Source of the DNA: Actinomadura sp. 7K507
GTDB lineage: Bacteria > Actinomycetota > Actinomycetes > Streptosporangiales > Streptosporangiaceae
DNA: 43,233 bases
Assembly: GCF_004348425.1 (NCBI RefSeq)
Contig: NZ_SMKK01000059.1
Coordinates: forward strand, 1 to 43,233
Direction: 5' to 3'
Numbering within the stretch: the first letter of the stretch is position 1; the number at the start of each line of letters is the position of its first letter. The notes under the pieces were generated by a model. That model was given only the letters and a program-made list of their open reading frames with translations. It was not told the origin of the DNA and did no database searches. Shown piece by piece: positions 16,464-25,324 of the stretch. The translations under genes and the position numbers were made by a program.

Positions 16464-17765
16464 ATGGCGTGGGACTTCGAGACCGAACCCGAGTACCGCA
16501 AGAAGCTGGATTGGGCGGACGAGTTCGTGCGGGACGAGGTCGAACCGCTCGACCACCTGTGGGGCAGCGAGACCTTCGTCCCGAGGGACGAGACCAAGCG
16601 CAAGATCCTGGAGCCGCTCAAGGACGAGGTGAAGCGGCGGGGCCTGTGGGCGACGCATCTCGGCCCCGAGCTGGGCGGGCAGGGCTTCGGTCAGCTCAAG
16701 CTGGCGCTGCTGAACGAGATCCTCGGCCGTTCGCCCTGGGCGCCGCACGTGTTCGGGTGCCAGGCCCCCGACACCGGCAACGCGGAGATCATCGCGCACT
16801 ACGGCACGCCGGAGCAGAAGGAGCGCTACCTGCGGCCGCTGCTGGACGGCGAGATGTTCTCCAGCTACTCGATGACCGAGCCGCACGCCGGAGCCGACCC
16901 GACCCTGTTCACGTGCCGGGCCGTCAGGGACGGCGACGGGTGGATCATCGACGGCTGGAAGTACTTCTCGTCCAACGCCAAGGTCGCCTCGTTCCTCATC
17001 GTGATGGCGGTGACCGACACCGAGGCGAGCCGGGGCCAGGGCATGTCGATGTTCCTGGTCCCCGCCGGCACACCGGGCATCAAGATCGAGCGCAACGTCG
17101 GCCTGTACGGGGAACCGATGAACGAGGGCTCCCACGCGCTCATCCACTACGACGGCGTGCGGGTGCCCGCCGAGGCCCTGCTGGGCGGGGAGGGACAGGC
17201 TTTCGCCGTGGCCCAGACCCGGCTCGGCGGCGGCCGCATCCACCACGCGATGCGCACCATCGGGCTGGCGCAGAAGGCCCTCGACATGATGTGCGAGCGC
17301 GCGCTGTCCCGCGAGACGCAGGGCAGCCGCCTGGCGGACAAGCAGTTCGTCCAGGGCTACATCGCCGACTCCTACGCGCAGCTCGTCCAGTTCCGCCTGT
17401 TCGTGCTCTACACCGCGTGGGAGATCGACAAGTACAACGACTACAAGAAGGTCCGCAAGGACATCGCGACGGCCAAGGTCGTGATGCCGGCCGTGCTGCA
17501 CGACATCGCCTGGCGGGCGATGCAGGTCCACGGCGCGCTCGGCACCACCAACGAGATGCCGTTCTTCCAGATGATCCACGGGGCGGGCGTGATGGGCCTC
17601 GCCGACGGCCCCACCGAGGTCCACAAGGTCACCGTGGCCAAGCAGGTCCTGCGCGACTACCGGCCCAGCGACGACCGGTGGCCCACCGAATGGATCCCGA
17701 GGAAGGCCGAGGCCGCCAAGGCCAAGTACGCCGAGTATCTCGAACATGAGGTAGGGAACCTGTGA
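16464..17765 (+). CDS. acyl-CoA dehydrogenase
   Basis: 433 residues of the FAD-dependent acyl-CoA dehydrogenase family: YSMTEPHAGADP (FAD/substrate loop), WKYFSSNAKVA, the C-terminal four-helix bundle with RLGGGRIHHAMRTIG, and QVHGALGTTNE. ATG 16464 is preceded by GAGAGGAGAAGG. It heads the plus-strand operon and is coupled to the phosphotransferase gene by GTGA. The overall subtype resembles the ACAD10/11-like branch, which in actinobacteria is often encoded with an APH-like protein as here. It introduces the alpha-beta double bond into a CoA thioester. The chain preference is unknown. Confidence 0.9.
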   Translation: MAWDFETEPEYRKKLDWADEFVRDEVEPLDHLWGSETFVPRDETKRKILEPLKDEVKRRGLWATHLGPELGGQGFGQLKLALLNEILGRSPWAPHVFGCQAPDTGNAEIIAHYGTPEQKERYLRPLLDGEMFSSYSMTEPHAGADPTLFTCRAVRDGDGWIIDGWKYFSSNAKVASFLIVMAVTDTEASRGQGMSMFLVPAGTPGIKIERNVGLYGEPMNEGSHALIHYDGVRVPAEALLGGEGQAFAVAQTRLGGGRIHHAMRTIGLAQKALDMMCERALSRETQGSRLADKQFVQGYIADSYAQLVQFRLFVLYTAWEIDKYNDYKKVRKDIATAKVVMPAVLHDIAWRAMQVHGALGTTNEMPFFQMIHGAGVMGLADGPTEVHKVTVAKQVLRDYRPSDDRWPTEWIPRKAEAAKAKYAEYLEHEVGNL

Positions 17766-18781
17766 TCGATTCTGAGCGGCTCGCCCGCTGGATGGACGAC
17801 GCCGGGCTGCCCGGCAAGGGCGCACCGGTCGAGCAGCGGCTGCTGTCCGGCGGAACCCAGAACGAGATCTACGAGATCGTCCGCGGCGATGAACGCTGCG
17901 TCATCCGGCTCCCGCCGCCGGAGGCGCCCGCGGACCGCGACAAGGGCATCCTGCGCGAGTGGCGGATCGTCGAGGCGCTGGACGGCACCGAGGTTCCCCA
18001 TGCCAAGGCGGTCGCGGTGTGCCGGGACGCCTCGGTGCTCGGCCGTCCCTTCTACCTCATGGGGTTCGTCGACGGCTGGTCCCCGATGGGCCGCACGACC
18101 TGGCCCGCACCGTTCGACACCGACCTGATGGCCCGTGCCGGGCTCGGGTACCAGCTCGCCGAGGGCATCGCCCTGTTGTCCAAGGTGGACTGGCGGGCGA
18201 AGGGCCTGCACGACCTCGGGCGCCCGGACGGCTTCCACGAACGTCAGGTCGACCGGTGGACCCGGTTCCTGAACCGGATCAAAGGCCGCGAGCTGCCCGG
18301 CTTCGACGAGGCCGCCGCGTGGCTGCGCGCCCACCGCCCCCTGGACTACATCCCAGGCATCATGCACGGCGACTACCAGTTCGCCAACGTGATGTACCGG
18401 GACGGCGCCCCGGCCCGGCTGGCCGCCCTCGTGGACTGGGAGATGGGGACCGTCGGCGACCCCAAGCTCGACCTGGCCTGGATGATCCAGAGCTGGCCGC
18501 AGGACACCGCGGCCCCGGAGGCGTCCGAGAGCAGCTACGTCGACCTGCGCGGGATGCCGTCCCGGGACCGGCTCCTCGCCCACTACTCCGAGATCTCCGG
18601 ACGGCAGGTCGACGACATCGACTACTACCTCGTCCTCGCGAAATGGAAGCTGGGCGTCGTCCTGGAGCAGGGCTACCAGCGGCGCGGGAGCGACGAGAAA
18701 CTCCATGCCTTCGGCCCGGTCGTCCTCGACCTGATGAGAACGGCCGCTGACCTCGCTGAATCGAGCGGATACAAATCATGA
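17762..18781 (+). CDS. APH-like phosphotransferase family protein (ACAD10/11-type)
   Basis: 339 residues of the aminoglycoside-phosphotransferase fold. Seen: a glycine-rich nucleotide loop (LLSGGTQNEIYEI), the catalytic loop MHGDYQFANVMY with H-G-D-x-x-x-x-N, and ALVDWEMGTVGDPKLDLAW with the metal-binding Asp. In human ACAD10/11 such a kinase domain is fused to an acyl-CoA dehydrogenase and phosphorylates 4-hydroxy acids; here it is the separate gene between dehydrogenase and hydratase. A similar 4-hydroxyacyl-CoA kinase step is a reasonable inference. GTG start, coupled on both sides (GTGA before, ATGA after). Confidence 0.88.
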   Translation: MIDSERLARWMDDAGLPGKGAPVEQRLLSGGTQNEIYEIVRGDERCVIRLPPPEAPADRDKGILREWRIVEALDGTEVPHAKAVAVCRDASVLGRPFYLMGFVDGWSPMGRTTWPAPFDTDLMARAGLGYQLAEGIALLSKVDWRAKGLHDLGRPDGFHERQVDRWTRFLNRIKGRELPGFDEAAAWLRAHRPLDYIPGIMHGDYQFANVMYRDGAPARLAALVDWEMGTVGDPKLDLAWMIQSWPQDTAAPEASESSYVDLRGMPSRDRLLAHYSEISGRQVDDIDYYLVLAKWKLGVVLEQGYQRRGSDEKLHAFGPVVLDLMRTAADLAESSGYKS

Positions 18782-19545
18782 CCGACGAGCTCGTCAGGGA
18801 ACGGCGCGGTGCCGTACTGATCGTCCGGCTGAACCGGCCGGAGGCGCGCAACGCGCTCAACAGCGCGCTGATCGACGGGCTCGGCCGCGCGGTGGCCGAC
18901 GCCGAGGACGACCCGGAGATCCGCGCCGTCGTGCTGACCGCCGCCGGCGACCGGGTCTTCTGTTCCGGCATGGACCTGCGGGAGTTCGCCGCCGGCGGCG
19001 CGACGCCCTCGGCCGAGGGCGTCGCGGCCTTCACCCGGCTGTGCCGGGGCGAACTCTCCGTGCCCGTGATCGGGGCCGCGGCCGGCGCCGCGGTCGGCGG
19101 GGGCCTCGAACTGCTGCTCGGCTGCGACGTCATCGTGGCCGCCGACACCGCCCGGTTCGGTTTTCCGGAAGTGAAGCGGGGCCTGTACCCGGCGGGCGGC
19201 GGCACGAGCATCGGCACCCGCATCCCCCTCGCGATCGCGCTGGAGATGACGATGACCGGCGACCCCGTCGATGCCCACCGCGCCTACGAGCTGGGCCTGG
19301 TCAACGCCGTCGTGCCGCCGGAGAAGGTCCTTGACGCCGCACTGGACCTCGCGGAGCGGATCGCCGCGAACGCGCCGCTGGCACTCGCGGCGGTCAAGGA
19401 ACTGGTGCGGCTCCACGTCACCGATTCCGCGCGCGCGGCCGAACGCGACGCGGAGCTGCAGGCGTCGGTGTTCGCCAGCGAGGACGCCAAGGAAGGCGCG
19501 ACGGCGTTCATGGAGAAGCGCAAACCAGAGTGGAAGGGCCGGTGA
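18778..19545 (+). CDS. enoyl-CoA hydratase/isomerase family protein
   Basis: 255 residues of the crotonase fold: LNRPEARNALNSALIDGL, the oxyanion-hole segment FCSGMDLREFA, VIGAAAGAAVGGGLELLLGC, and FGFPEVKRGLYPAGGGT, where Glu of PEVK is the usual catalytic position. ATG 18778 overlaps the previous stop by ATGA. It is the last gene of the operon and converges on the oxidoreductase gene with only 10 bases between stops. It hydrates or isomerises the product of the neighbouring dehydrogenase. Confidence 0.9.
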   Translation: MTDELVRERRGAVLIVRLNRPEARNALNSALIDGLGRAVADAEDDPEIRAVVLTAAGDRVFCSGMDLREFAAGGATPSAEGVAAFTRLCRGELSVPVIGAAAGAAVGGGLELLLGCDVIVAADTARFGFPEVKRGLYPAGGGTSIGTRIPLAIALEMTMTGDPVDAHRAYELGLVNAVVPPEKVLDAALDLAERIAANAPLALAAVKELVRLHVTDSARAAERDAELQASVFASEDAKEGATAFMEKRKPEWKGR

Positions 19546-19555
19546 GGGCCGCGCG

Positions 19556-20524
19556 TCAGCCGTCGCCCGGCTCGATCAGCACCTTGCCGGTGGACGTCCG
19601 GTCCGCGACGGCGGCCAGCGCGGCGGTCGCCTGCTCCAGCGGGTAGACGGCGTGGATGTGCGGCTTCAGCTCGCCCGCCTGGAGGAGCCTGGCCAGCTCG
19701 GCGCCGCCGCGCCGCAGCGCCTCGGGGTCCCGCCGGCCCCAGCCGCCGATCTCGAAGCCGCGCACCGTGACGCCCTTGAGCATGACCAGGTTGAGCGGGA
19801 TGCGCGGGATCTCTCCGGTGGCGAAGCCGACGGTCACGAACCGTCCGCCCCATCGCATCGCGCGCAGCGAGGGCTCGGCGTGCTCGCCGCCGACCAGGTC
19901 GATGACCACGTCCGCGCCCCCGGCATCGGCGAGCCGCCGCTTCAGGTCGTCGTAGGGCAGCGCGACCTCGGCGCCCTTGGCCAGGCACAGCTCCCGCTTG
20001 GCCTCGGACGAGGCGACGGCGATGACGCGCGCGCCGAACAGCCGGCCGAGCTCGACGGCCGCGAGGCCGACACCGCCCGCCGCGCCGAGCACGACCAGGG
20101 TCTCGCCCTCCCTCAGCTCGGCGGCCAGCGTGAGCGAGTGATAGGCGGTGGCGTAGGCGACGCCGAACGCGGCGGCGGACCGCAGATCGATGCCGGGCGG
20201 CAGCGCGGTCACGCTCGTCGCGGGAACCACCACGCGCTGCGCGAAGGCCCCGACGAACGTCGAGCCGGACACCGCGTCACCAGGCGCGATCCCTTCAACA
20301 TCGGGGCCGGTCTCGACGACCCGCCCGGCGAACTCGCTGCCCGGCGTGAACGGGACGGGCGCCGCGACCTGGTAGGTCCCGCCGACGATGAGGATGTCGG
20401 AGAAGTTCACCGCGGCGGCATGCACGTCGACGACGACCTCGCCGGGCCCTGCCGTGGGATCGGGCAATTCGTCAACCGTGAGCCCGTCCAAGGCCCCGTG
20501 AACCGAACACCGCAGCGCCTTCAC
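19556..20524 (-). CDS. NADPH:quinone-oxidoreductase-like MDR protein
   Basis: 322 residues of the medium-chain dehydrogenase superfamily without the zinc ligands, that is, the quinone oxidoreductase branch. Seen: VHAAAVNFSDILIVGGTYQ, PFTPGSEFAGRV, and the NADP fold VVLGAAGGVGLAAVEL followed by AVASSEAKRELC. AGGAGG lies three bases before GTG 20527 and six before GTG 20524; I chose the latter on spacing. Its promoter carries the same 21-bp-spaced operator pair as the ligase/dehydrogenase region, so it belongs to the same regulon. Enoyl-CoA/acyl reductase or quinone reductase activity is possible. Confidence 0.88.
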   Translation of the reverse strand: MKALRCSVHGALDGLTVDELPDPTAGPGEVVVDVHAAAVNFSDILIVGGTYQVAAPVPFTPGSEFAGRVVETGPDVEGIAPGDAVSGSTFVGAFAQRVVVPATSVTALPPGIDLRSAAAFGVAYATAYHSLTLAAELREGETLVVLGAAGGVGLAAVELGRLFGARVIAVASSEAKRELCLAKGAEVALPYDDLKRRLADAGGADVVIDLVGGEHAEPSLRAMRWGGRFVTVGFATGEIPRIPLNLVMLKGVTVRGFEIGGWGRRDPEALRRGGAELARLLQAGELKPHIHAVYPLEQATAALAAVADRTSTGKVLIEPGDG

Positions 20525-20560
20525 CACCGGCCTCCTCGCCTTCGAATCCGCAGACCTGGA

Positions 20561-20596
20561 GAGAATAACATTCTCAAAACCTAGAATCTGGCTCTC
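20561..20596. promoter_or_regulatory. paired operators upstream of the oxidoreductase
   Basis: GAGAA-TAACA-TTCTC (20561-20575) is a perfect member of the motif seen at 16387. A weaker copy, TAGAA-TCTGG-CTCTC, starts exactly 21 bp further (20582-20596). The spacing equals that of the first pair. They lie 37-72 bases upstream of the chosen start, so they should overlap the promoter. Confidence 0.65.
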
Positions 20597-20631
20597 ATCG
20601 AGTCTGTGATGCGAGGGCGGGACGGGACAGG

Positions 20632-20826
20632 TCAGCGCGCCGGGTACTGCTTGACCTGCTCGATCAGACCGGCGAACTCCCTAACGGACAGGGTGAGGTG
20701 CCCCCCGTCCGGGTCCCTGCTGTCCCGCACACCGATGCCGACCCCTGACGCAAGACGTCCCAGCTCAACGCACTGGTGGTCGTCAACGCCGCCGCTGTGA
20801 CTGCTCTTCCGCCAACGAACGATCAT
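20632..20826 (-). CDS. DUF397 domain protein
   Basis: 64 residues: WRKSSHSGG at the start, CVELGRL in the middle, and VGIGVRDSRDPDGGHLTLS, all standard DUF397 signatures. ATG 20826 overlaps the XRE gene's stop by ATGA. It is part of the module 20632-22167 and is closely related to the DUF397 protein at 39554-39748 (same length, most of the core identical). Confidence 0.9.
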   Translation of the reverse strand: MIVRWRKSSHSGGVDDHQCVELGRLASGVGIGVRDSRDPDGGHLTLSVREFAGLIEQVKQYPAR

Positions 20827-21638
20827 GAGTACTGCTCCAAGTACTTCTCGACAAGGGCACGCGAGGCGTCTTCGGGGAGGGCCTTCGCGCCGATACGTTC
20901 GAATCTAGTCGAAAAGTCCCTCACCTCGATGGGGCTCTCGATCAAGCGTCCGCCGTGTTGCGCACCGGCGTAGGCGACGTCCCGCTCTTCCAGACATATG
21001 ACTTGGAACGGCCCGTCGAATCCCTGATGAGCGCCAGCCGCGGTCGGCACAATCCGCATGATGACGTTCTGGTGGCCCGCCATGTCGAGCAGGTACTCGA
21101 GCTGGTGCTTCATGACCTCGGGGCCACCGATGGGAGACGCCAGAACGTTCTCGTCCACGAGCATCCACAGCGTAGGCGCATCCGGGCGTTCCAAGATCAA
21201 GCGCTGCCGCTCCACACGCATAACCACCCCGGCCTCGATGTCCTTGGTCGACCCCGGTTCGAGGAGCGCGCGGATGTACCCCTCGGTCTGGAACGGTCGG
21301 GGTATCGCCTTCCCGTGGTAGGTCTTGATCGCGGTGGACGTCTTCTCGTACTCCATGCACTGACGTGCCCAATCCGGATCATGGGCCATTCGGGCAAACC
21401 AGAGGATCAACTGAAAAAGCAGACCTGTCCCGTAGTGCTTGTCGAGCAGCCGCATTTGATCATCCTGGGGGCGCCGCCTGCCCGCCTCCATGTTGGAAAC
21501 AGTCGATCGGGCGAGACCGATAAGCTCGCCGCACTGGGCTAGTGACAGGCCTGCCTTCTCCCGCATGAAACGCATGAAGAAGGCCAGGAAATGCCACATC
21601 GAGACCCGAGGGTCCAGGGGTTCACGGACGGGGGGCAT
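20823..21638 (-). CDS. XRE-family regulator with DUF5753 domain (WhiJ-like)
   Basis: 271 residues. The HTH is at about 20-70 (LSLAQCGELIGLARSTVSNM). The DUF5753 region shows IPRPFQTEGYIRALL, a VERQRLIL helix, AAGAHQGFDGPFQV and AYAGAQHGGRLIE. ATG 21638 has AGGGAG upstream. It is coupled to DUF397 downstream and diverges from the RsbW-like ATPase across about 100 bp. Its paralogue is at 39745-40560; the C-terminal 20-odd residues (IGAKALPEDASRALVE) are nearly identical between them, while the middle has diverged. Confidence 0.92.
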   Translation of the reverse strand: MPPVREPLDPRVSMWHFLAFFMRFMREKAGLSLAQCGELIGLARSTVSNMEAGRRRPQDDQMRLLDKHYGTGLLFQLILWFARMAHDPDWARQCMEYEKTSTAIKTYHGKAIPRPFQTEGYIRALLEPGSTKDIEAGVVMRVERQRLILERPDAPTLWMLVDENVLASPIGGPEVMKHQLEYLLDMAGHQNVIMRIVPTAAGAHQGFDGPFQVICLEERDVAYAGAQHGGRLIESPIEVRDFSTRFERIGAKALPEDASRALVEKYLEQYS

Positions 21639-21738
21639 CGCTTCTCCCTAGTTTCCAACTTACGTGGACACAACAAAAGATTAGACGTCTCGGTGATCCT
21701 TGTCACAGGAAATCGGAATCTCGGACAAGGACAGGACG

Positions 21739-22167
21739 ATGGCGATGACGGCGACCGAAGAGTCGGTCATGCCCCTTATGGGCACACCGGCTGCCGTGGG
21801 GCTCGCACGCACTTTTGTGGATGCGCGAATCCGCAAATGGGACTATCTCCACATTCTCGACAGCGCACTTCTCGTCGTCTCGGAAATCGTCACCAACGCG
21901 AGCCGCCAGACGCCGCATGAGGAGATCCGGCTCCAGCTCAGCCGGGACGCGTACGGCGTCATCATCGCCGTCTGGGACGCGGCCCACGAGCTGCCCCAGG
22001 CCAAGCCCATGACCGAACTCACCCTCGACGACCTCGACCTGTCCGAGGAGGCGTTCGACGACAACGGCGGCTGGGGCCTCCACATCGTCCAGGCCCTCTC
22101 CACCAGGTGCGGCGTCATCGGCGACCCCGCAGGCGGCAAGTGGATCTGGGCACGAATTCGCCCGTAG
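21739..22167 (+). CDS. RsbW/SpoIIAB-like ATPase (HATPase_c_2)
   Basis: 142 residues of the GHKL fold used by anti-sigma factor kinases. The N-box is EIVTNASRQTP, with the Mg-binding Asn, and the glycine box is DNGGWGLHIVQAL. ATG 21739 follows AAGGACAGGA. A TTG at 21700 would add 13 residues, but two of the three differences from the other copy there change amino acids, so I read 21700-21738 as conserved leader. Only about 11 residues differ from the copy at 40661-41089. Such proteins accompany WhiJ/DUF397 clusters in Streptomyces; no sigma factor gene is adjacent, so the partner is unknown. Confidence 0.88.
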   Translation: MAMTATEESVMPLMGTPAAVGLARTFVDARIRKWDYLHILDSALLVVSEIVTNASRQTPHEEIRLQLSRDAYGVIIAVWDAAHELPQAKPMTELTLDDLDLSEEAFDDNGGWGLHIVQALSTRCGVIGDPAGGKWIWARIRP

Positions 22168-22199
22168 CCGACCTGTGCCCACGGAGAGTCGAGGCCCGG

Positions 22200-22283
22200 G
22201 TTTTATTTTAAGGACGTAAATTCGCTGTTAAGTTCGTAATTCGTGCGCTGTCTGGCCACCTTTCCGGCAGTAGTGTCCGAAAC
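22200..22283 (+). promoter_or_regulatory. AT-rich leader upstream of the urease operon
   Basis: The stretch 22200-22245 is unusually AT-rich for this genome, with TTTTATTTTAAGG and direct half-repeats GTAAATTCG and GTAATTCG. It probably contains the ureA promoter and a regulator site. Nitrogen control by GlnR is usual for urease genes in actinomycetes, but I could not find a clean GlnR box, so I do not call one. Confidence 0.4.
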
Positions 22284-22586
22284 GTGTTGATCAGCCCACA
22301 TGAGCAGGAGCGCCTGCTCCTGCATGTCGCAGCGTCGGTCGCGGACGCGCGCCGGGATCGCGGTCTGCGGCTCAACCATCCGGAGGCGACCGCGATCATC
22401 GCGGTCCATCTGCTGGAGGGTGCCCGGGACGGGTATTCCGTCGCCGAGCTGATGGAGTCCGGCCGCACGGTGCTGACCCGGGAGGACGTCATGGACGGCA
22501 TCCCGGAAATGCTCGACTCGGTGCAGATCGAGGCGACGTTCCCCGACGGGACCAAGCTCGTCACCGTCCACCGGCCGATCCCGTGA
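22284..22586 (+). CDS. ureA: urease subunit gamma
   Basis: 100 residues, the usual length for UreA. Hallmarks: [17 protein letters not shown] at the start, [40 protein letters not shown] and [17 protein letters not shown]. It is the smallest structural subunit of nickel urease, which splits urea to ammonia and carbamate in the cytoplasm. GTG 22284 is chosen by homology of the N-terminus; no strong ribosome site is visible, and the adjacent TTG at 22287 is possible. First gene of the ureABCFGD operon, overlapping ureB by GTGA. Confidence 0.95.
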   Translation: MLISPHEQERLLLHVAASVADARRDRGLRLNHPEATAIIAVHLLEGARDGYSVAELMESGRTVLTREDVMDGIPEMLDSVQIEATFPDGTKLVTVHRPIP

Positions 22587-22912
22587 GCCGGCGCCCGCTG
22601 GTCCCCGGCGAGGTCGTCACGGGCGACGGCCCTCCGGTCTCCCTCAACACCGGCCGGCCCCGGGTCGCCGTCACCGTGGTCAACACCGGCGACCGTCCCG
22701 TCCAGGTCGGCTCCCACTACCACTTCGCGGTGGCCAACCCCGCGCTGCGGTTCGACCGCTCCGCCGCCTGGGGGCACCGGCTGGACGTGCCGGCCGGCAC
22801 CTCGGTGCGGTTCGACCCCGGGCTGACCAGGGAGGTCGCCCTGGTGCCGCTGGCCGGGAACCGGGTGGTGCCGGGGCTGCGGCCCGAGCAGGCCGGAGCG
22901 CTGGATGGCTGA
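22583..22912 (+). CDS. ureB: urease subunit beta
   Basis: 109 residues with the UreB pattern [38 protein letters not shown] and [18 protein letters not shown] start overlapping ureA by GTGA; its end overlaps ureC by eight bases. Subunits A and B are separate here, as in most bacteria with three-subunit urease, not fused as in Helicobacter. Confidence 0.95.
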   Translation: MSRRPLVPGEVVTGDGPPVSLNTGRPRVAVTVVNTGDRPVQVGSHYHFAVANPALRFDRSAAWGHRLDVPAGTSVRFDPGLTREVALVPLAGNRVVPGLRPEQAGALDG

Positions 22913-24629
22913 GCTGTCCCGGGCCCGGTACGCGCAGCTGTACGGGCCCACCGCCGGCGACCGGATACGGCTGGCCGACACCGACCTGTTCATCGAGGTC
23001 ACCGAGGACCGCAGCCGCGGCGCGGCGGCCGGCGACGAGGTGGTCTTCGGCGGCGGGAAAGTGATCCGCGAGTCGATGGGGCAGGCGCGCACCACCCGCG
23101 CGGACGGCGCCCTCGACCTGGTCGTCACCGGCGCCGTCGTGCTCGACCACTGGGGCGTCGTCAAGGCCGACGTCGGGATCCGCGACGGCCGGATCGTCGC
23201 GCTCGGCAAGGCCGGCAACCCCGACACGATGGACGGCGTCCACCCGGACCTGGTCATCGGGCCGTCCACCGAGGTGCTCGCCGGCAACGGCCGCATCCTG
23301 ACCGCCGGGGCCGTGGACTCCCACGTCCATCTCATCTGCCCCCAGCTGCTGGACGAGGCGCTCGGCTCCGGCGTCACCACCCTCATCGGCGGCGGCACCG
23401 GCCCGGCGGAGGGGACCAAGGCCACCACCGTGACCGGCGCCTGGTACCTCCCCCGGATGCTGGAGTCGCTCGACTCGTGGCCGGTGAACGTCGCGCTGCT
23501 CGGCAAGGGCAACACGGTCGGCGAGGAGGCGCTGTGGGAGCAGCTGCGCGCCGGGGCGTCCGGCTTCAAGCTGCACGAGGACTGGGGCTCCACCCCGGCG
23601 GCCATCGACGCCTGCCTGCGCGTCGCCGACGCGTCGGGCGTCCAGGTCGCCCTGCACTCCGACACCCTCAACGAGGCCGGGTACGTCGAGTCGACGCTCG
23701 GCGCCATCGCCGGGCGGTCGATCCACGCGTACCACACCGAAGGTGCGGGCGGCGGGCACGCACCCGACATCATCACCATCGCCGCGCACCCGAACGTGCT
23801 GCCCTCGTCCACCAACCCGACCCGGCCGCACACCGTCAACACCCTCGACGAGCACCTCGACATGCTCATGGTGTGCCACCACCTCGACCCGTCGGTGCCC
23901 GAGGACCTGGCCTTCGCCGAGTCGCGCATCCGGCCCACGACCATGGCCGCCGAGGACGTCCTGCACGACCTGGGCGCGATCTCGATGATCGGCTCGGACT
24001 CGCAGGCCATGGGACGGATCGGTGAGACCATCGTCCGCACCTGGCAGACCGCCCACGTCATGAAGCTCCGCCGCGGCGTCCTGACCGGGGACGGCCCGGC
24101 CGAACCCGCCGACAACCTGCGGGCCCGCCGGTACATCGCCAAGTACACGATCAACCCGGCCGTCGCGCACGGCCTCGACGGCGAGCTCGGTTCGGTGGAG
24201 CCGGGCAAGCTCGCCGACCTGGTGCTGTGGCATCCGGTCTTCTTCGGCGTCCGCCCGCAGGTCGTCGTCAAGGGCGGAATGATCGCCTGGGCGGCGATGG
24301 GCGACGCCAACGCCTCGATCCCCACCCCGCAGCCGGTCCTGCCGCGCCCGATGTTCGGCGCCGTCCCGCGCACCGCCGCCGCCACCTCGGTGCACTTCGT
24401 CGCCCCCGCCGCCATCGACGCGGGTCTCGCCGACCGGCTGGGGGTGAACCGCGCCCTCGTGCCGGTCAAGGACACCCGCCTGCTCGGCAAGGCCGACATG
24501 GTCCTCAATGACGCGCTGCCGCGCATCGACGTCGACCCGGACACGTTCACCGTGTCGATCGACGGCGACGAGGTCGAGCCCGCCCCCGCGACCGAGTTGC
24601 CGATGGCGCAGCGCTACTTCCTGTTCTGA
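22905..24629 (+). CDS. ureC: urease subunit alpha (catalytic)
   Basis: 574 residues, full family length. The nickel ligands and catalytic residues are all present: H140 and H142 in DSHVHL, the carbamylated lysine K222 in [11 protein letters not shown]251 in ALHSDTLNE, the [14 protein letters not shown] histidine, the mobile-flap CHH motif in [14 protein letters not shown], and D365 in IGSDSQAMG. It should be active. ATG 22905 lies inside the end of ureB. The next gene, ureF, starts in a TGATG overlap with this stop. Confidence 0.97.
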   Translation: MAELSRARYAQLYGPTAGDRIRLADTDLFIEVTEDRSRGAAAGDEVVFGGGKVIRESMGQARTTRADGALDLVVTGAVVLDHWGVVKADVGIRDGRIVALGKAGNPDTMDGVHPDLVIGPSTEVLAGNGRILTAGAVDSHVHLICPQLLDEALGSGVTTLIGGGTGPAEGTKATTVTGAWYLPRMLESLDSWPVNVALLGKGNTVGEEALWEQLRAGASGFKLHEDWGSTPAAIDACLRVADASGVQVALHSDTLNEAGYVESTLGAIAGRSIHAYHTEGAGGGHAPDIITIAAHPNVLPSSTNPTRPHTVNTLDEHLDMLMVCHHLDPSVPEDLAFAESRIRPTTMAAEDVLHDLGAISMIGSDSQAMGRIGETIVRTWQTAHVMKLRRGVLTGDGPAEPADNLRARRYIAKYTINPAVAHGLDGELGSVEPGKLADLVLWHPVFFGVRPQVVVKGGMIAWAAMGDANASIPTPQPVLPRPMFGAVPRTAAATSVHFVAPAAIDAGLADRLGVNRALVPVKDTRLLGKADMVLNDALPRIDVDPDTFTVSIDGDEVEPAPATELPMAQRYFLF

Positions 24630-25309
24630 TGACACTGCCGGCGCTCCTGCTTCTGCTCGCCGACTCCCGCCTTCCGGCAGGAGGCCACGCCCACTCGGGC
24701 GGCCTGGAACCGGCGGCGGGGGCGGGCGCGGTCACCGATCTGCCGTCGCTGGCGGCCTTCCTGCACGGACGTCTCGCCACCGCCGGGCTGGTCACGGCCG
24801 GGCTCTCGGCCGCCGCCTGCGCCCTCGCCGGCCGCCCTGCCGATCGGGAGGCGTGGACGGTGCTGGACGCGGAGGCCGACGCGAGGATGCCGTCGCCCGC
24901 CGGGCGGCGGGCCTCCCGGGCGCAGGGCAGGTCGCTGCTACGCGCGGTCCGCGGTACGTCGCCGCATCCGGTGCCGGACGCGCTCGGAGCGTTCCCGGCG
25001 CCGCACCACCCGCTCGTCCTCGGCGCCGCGGTCGCCGTCGCCGGCGGCTCCCCCGCGGAGGCCGCCTCGGTCTGCGCGTACGGAGCGGTCACCGGACCGG
25101 CGGCGGCCGCCGTCCGGCTGCTCGGGCTGGACCCGCTGGCCGTGCACCGCGCGCTCGCGGACCTGGCGCCGCTGGTGGACGCGGTCGCCGCCGAGGCCGC
25201 CGGTTTCGCGGACGGCGATCCGGGCGCGCTGCCGGCCGCGTCGGCGCCCGCCCTCGACGTCTTCGCCGAACTGCACCTCCAGGCGGACCTGCGCCTGTTC
25301 GAATCCTGA
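24629..25309 (+). CDS. ureF: urease accessory protein UreF
   Basis: 226 residues, helical and Ala/Leu-rich like UreF, with LLADSRLPAGGHAHSGGLE at the N-terminus, the RAQGRSLLRA helix and GAVTGPAAAAVRLL. UreF bridges UreD and UreG in the nickel-loading complex. ATG 24629 shares its A with the ureC TGA (TGATG). The gene is followed by a short gap with AGAGGAAG before ureG. There is no ureE-type nickel chaperone in the operon. Confidence 0.9.
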   Translation: MTLPALLLLLADSRLPAGGHAHSGGLEPAAGAGAVTDLPSLAAFLHGRLATAGLVTAGLSAAACALAGRPADREAWTVLDAEADARMPSPAGRRASRAQGRSLLRAVRGTSPHPVPDALGAFPAPHHPLVLGAAVAVAGGSPAEAASVCAYGAVTGPAAAAVRLLGLDPLAVHRALADLAPLVDAVAAEAAGFADGDPGALPAASAPALDVFAELHLQADLRLFES

Positions 25310-25324
25310 CCGAGAGGAAGATCC

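Noticed and set aside
21700..21738. TTG start giving 13 extra residues on the ATPase (also at 40622)
   Set aside because: An ATG with a ribosome site lies just downstream, and the differences between copies in this stretch do not follow a coding pattern.
22200..22283. GlnR binding site upstream of ureA
   Set aside because: AT-rich half-repeats are present, but no arrangement matched the GTnAC-N6-GNAAC pattern cleanly.
25290..25305. tRNA T-loop-like GTTCGAATCC
   Set aside because: It is the in-frame end of ureF; no acceptor or anticodon stems surround it.
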